NCBI GenBank assembly: GCA_030690025.1
Contig: JAUYDJ010000115.1
Coordinates: 1-5,868, forward strand
Length of the DNA: 5,868 bases
From: Chloroflexota bacterium
Lineage (GTDB): Bacteria; Chloroflexota; Dehalococcoidia; Dehalococcoidales; JAUYDJ01
Direction: 5' to 3'
Below the pieces are notes generated by a model. That model was not told the DNA's origin, searched no databases, and saw only the letters and a program-made list of their open reading frames with translations. Positions 5,212-5,868 of the stretch are shown one piece after another. A program made the translations under genes and the position numbers. Positions within the stretch are counted from its first letter, which is position 1. The number at the start of each line of letters is the position of its first letter.

Positions 5212-5868
5212 TTGTTTTACGAAGTAGATATTCCGCAGCCGGCGCCCGGCCAGAAACAGCTTTCTGCCCTGGTGGTGCTGACTCCCGCCGAGTCCCGGCG
5301 GCTGCTGGCTAAGGCCACGGTGGCGCTGCCTGAGGTCCAGCACGCCTATAAAAACGGCATGATAATCATTGGACGCGGTATCACCAACGCCTTTGTCAGC
5401 GAGGAACTTTTTGGGATAGAGGTTAATCCCAAGGCTGCCCAGACAGTGGGTATAATTTGCAACGGCATCACCGATTCCAATGCCGAGCCGCCGCCCTGCA
5501 CCTGGCATGTTATACGGAAGGGCCAAGTAGTGGAAAACGCCGACTCCAACGTGGAAATACTCAGCTTCGGCCCGGACGATGTCTTTATCAAGGGGGCCAA
5601 TGCCATTGACCACGAGGGCAACGCGGGGATATGCAGCTCCTCAACAAGGGGCGGCACCATTGGCATGGCCTGGCCGGTATTGACTCCGCGCGGCTGCCAC
5701 CTTATTATACCGGTGAGCCTGGAGAAAATGGTCCCCTCGGTTATGGAGGCGGCGCGTCATTCCGGTATCTACCACTTCAAGTACAGCATGGGGCTGCCGG
5801 TAAAGATTGTGCCCGTGCCGGAAGCCAAGGTCGTCACCGAGCTCCAAGCCTTTGCCCTGCTCGCCGGC
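5212..5868 (+). CDS. Conserved-looking protein of unknown function, N-terminal 219 residues (cut by the window edge)
   Basis: My translation from TTG at 5212 gives 219 codons with no stop before the right edge. I do not recognise a characterised family. The sequence nevertheless reads like a real, constrained protein: LTPAESRRLLAKATVALPEV (23-42), a hydrophobic strand with GRGITNAF (54-61), FIKGANAIDHEGNAG (125-139), a glycine motif GGTIG (147-151), GCHLIIPVSLEKMVPSV (161-177) and HFKYSMGLPV (188-197). From memory, similar unannotated proteins occur in methanogens and Dehalococcoidia, but I cannot verify this. The alternating hydrophobic strands and Gly-rich turns suggest a soluble alpha/beta fold that could bind a nucleotide or CoA-like ligand; that is weak inference. 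There is no signal peptide or membrane segment. It is divergent from the amidohydrolase with tightly packed promoters, so the two may be co-regulated. Cysteines at 83, 96, 141 and 162 do not form a clear metal motif. Confidence 0.85.
   Translation, partial: MFYEVDIPQPAPGQKQLSALVVLTPAESRRLLAKATVALPEVQHAYKNGMIIIGRGITNAFVSEELFGIEVNPKAAQTVGIICNGITDSNAEPPPCTWHVIRKGQVVENADSNVEILSFGPDDVFIKGANAIDHEGNAGICSSSTRGGTIGMAWPVLTPRGCHLIIPVSLEKMVPSVMEAARHSGIYHFKYSMGLPVKIVPVPEAKVVTELQAFALLAG

Noticed and set aside
5128..5613. Minus-strand open frame of 161 codons
   Set aside because: It is antisense to the plus-strand unknown gene and crosses the divergent promoters. The plus-strand frame has an excellent SD and continuous coding to the window end, so it is preferred.
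1..5868. tRNA, rRNA, CRISPR, insertion sequence or attachment-site signals
   Set aside because: I looked for these on both strands and saw no CCA-ended cloverleaf, regularly spaced direct repeats, transposase or terminal inverted repeats.

Overview
This 5.9 kb window holds five genes on two strands and looks like a catabolic locus for an organic, probably aromatic, carboxylic acid. Four genes lie on the minus strand. From right to left they are an amidohydrolase-2 (ACMSD/gamma-resorcylate decarboxylase-like) enzyme (4032-5063), a TRAP-type lipoprotein solute-binding protein (2708-3760), a fused DctQM TRAP permease (793-2694), and the N-terminal third of a UbiD-family prenylated-FMN decarboxylase (1-599, cut by the window edge). 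A fifth gene runs on the plus strand, divergent from the amidohydrolase (5212 to the right edge). It encodes a conserved-looking protein whose function I do not recognise.

The organism is a bacterium with moderate GC content (about mid-50s percent by eye), strong GGAGG-type ribosome binding sites, and some GTG and TTG starts. The TRAP binding protein is a lipoprotein, which is more usual in single-membrane (monoderm) bacteria. That, and my recollection of where relatives of the plus-strand unknown occur, make a Chloroflexota (Dehalococcoidia-like) or other anaerobe plausible. This is inference; no RNA marker is present to settle it.

How the genes may work together: the lipoprotein and permease would import a carboxylate using the ion gradient. 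Two mechanistically unrelated decarboxylase families flank the transporter: metal-dependent amidohydrolase-2 on one side and prFMN-dependent UbiD on the other. The substrate cannot be read from the sequence.

The intergenic regions are rich in regulatory signals. I find four good sigma70-like promoters: upstream of ubiD, downstream of the amidohydrolase stop and facing the TRAP genes, and a back-to-back pair in the 148-bp divergent region. Several perfect or near-perfect dyads sit on or next to them. The most interesting stretch is 3772-4031. There a strong promoter precedes a textbook intrinsic terminator, and the terminator precedes the TRAP genes. Transcription from that promoter would have to pass the terminator, and an upstream segment could pair with the terminator's 5' arm, so attenuation is possible. 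I see no RNA genes, insertion sequences, CRISPR arrays or frameshifts.
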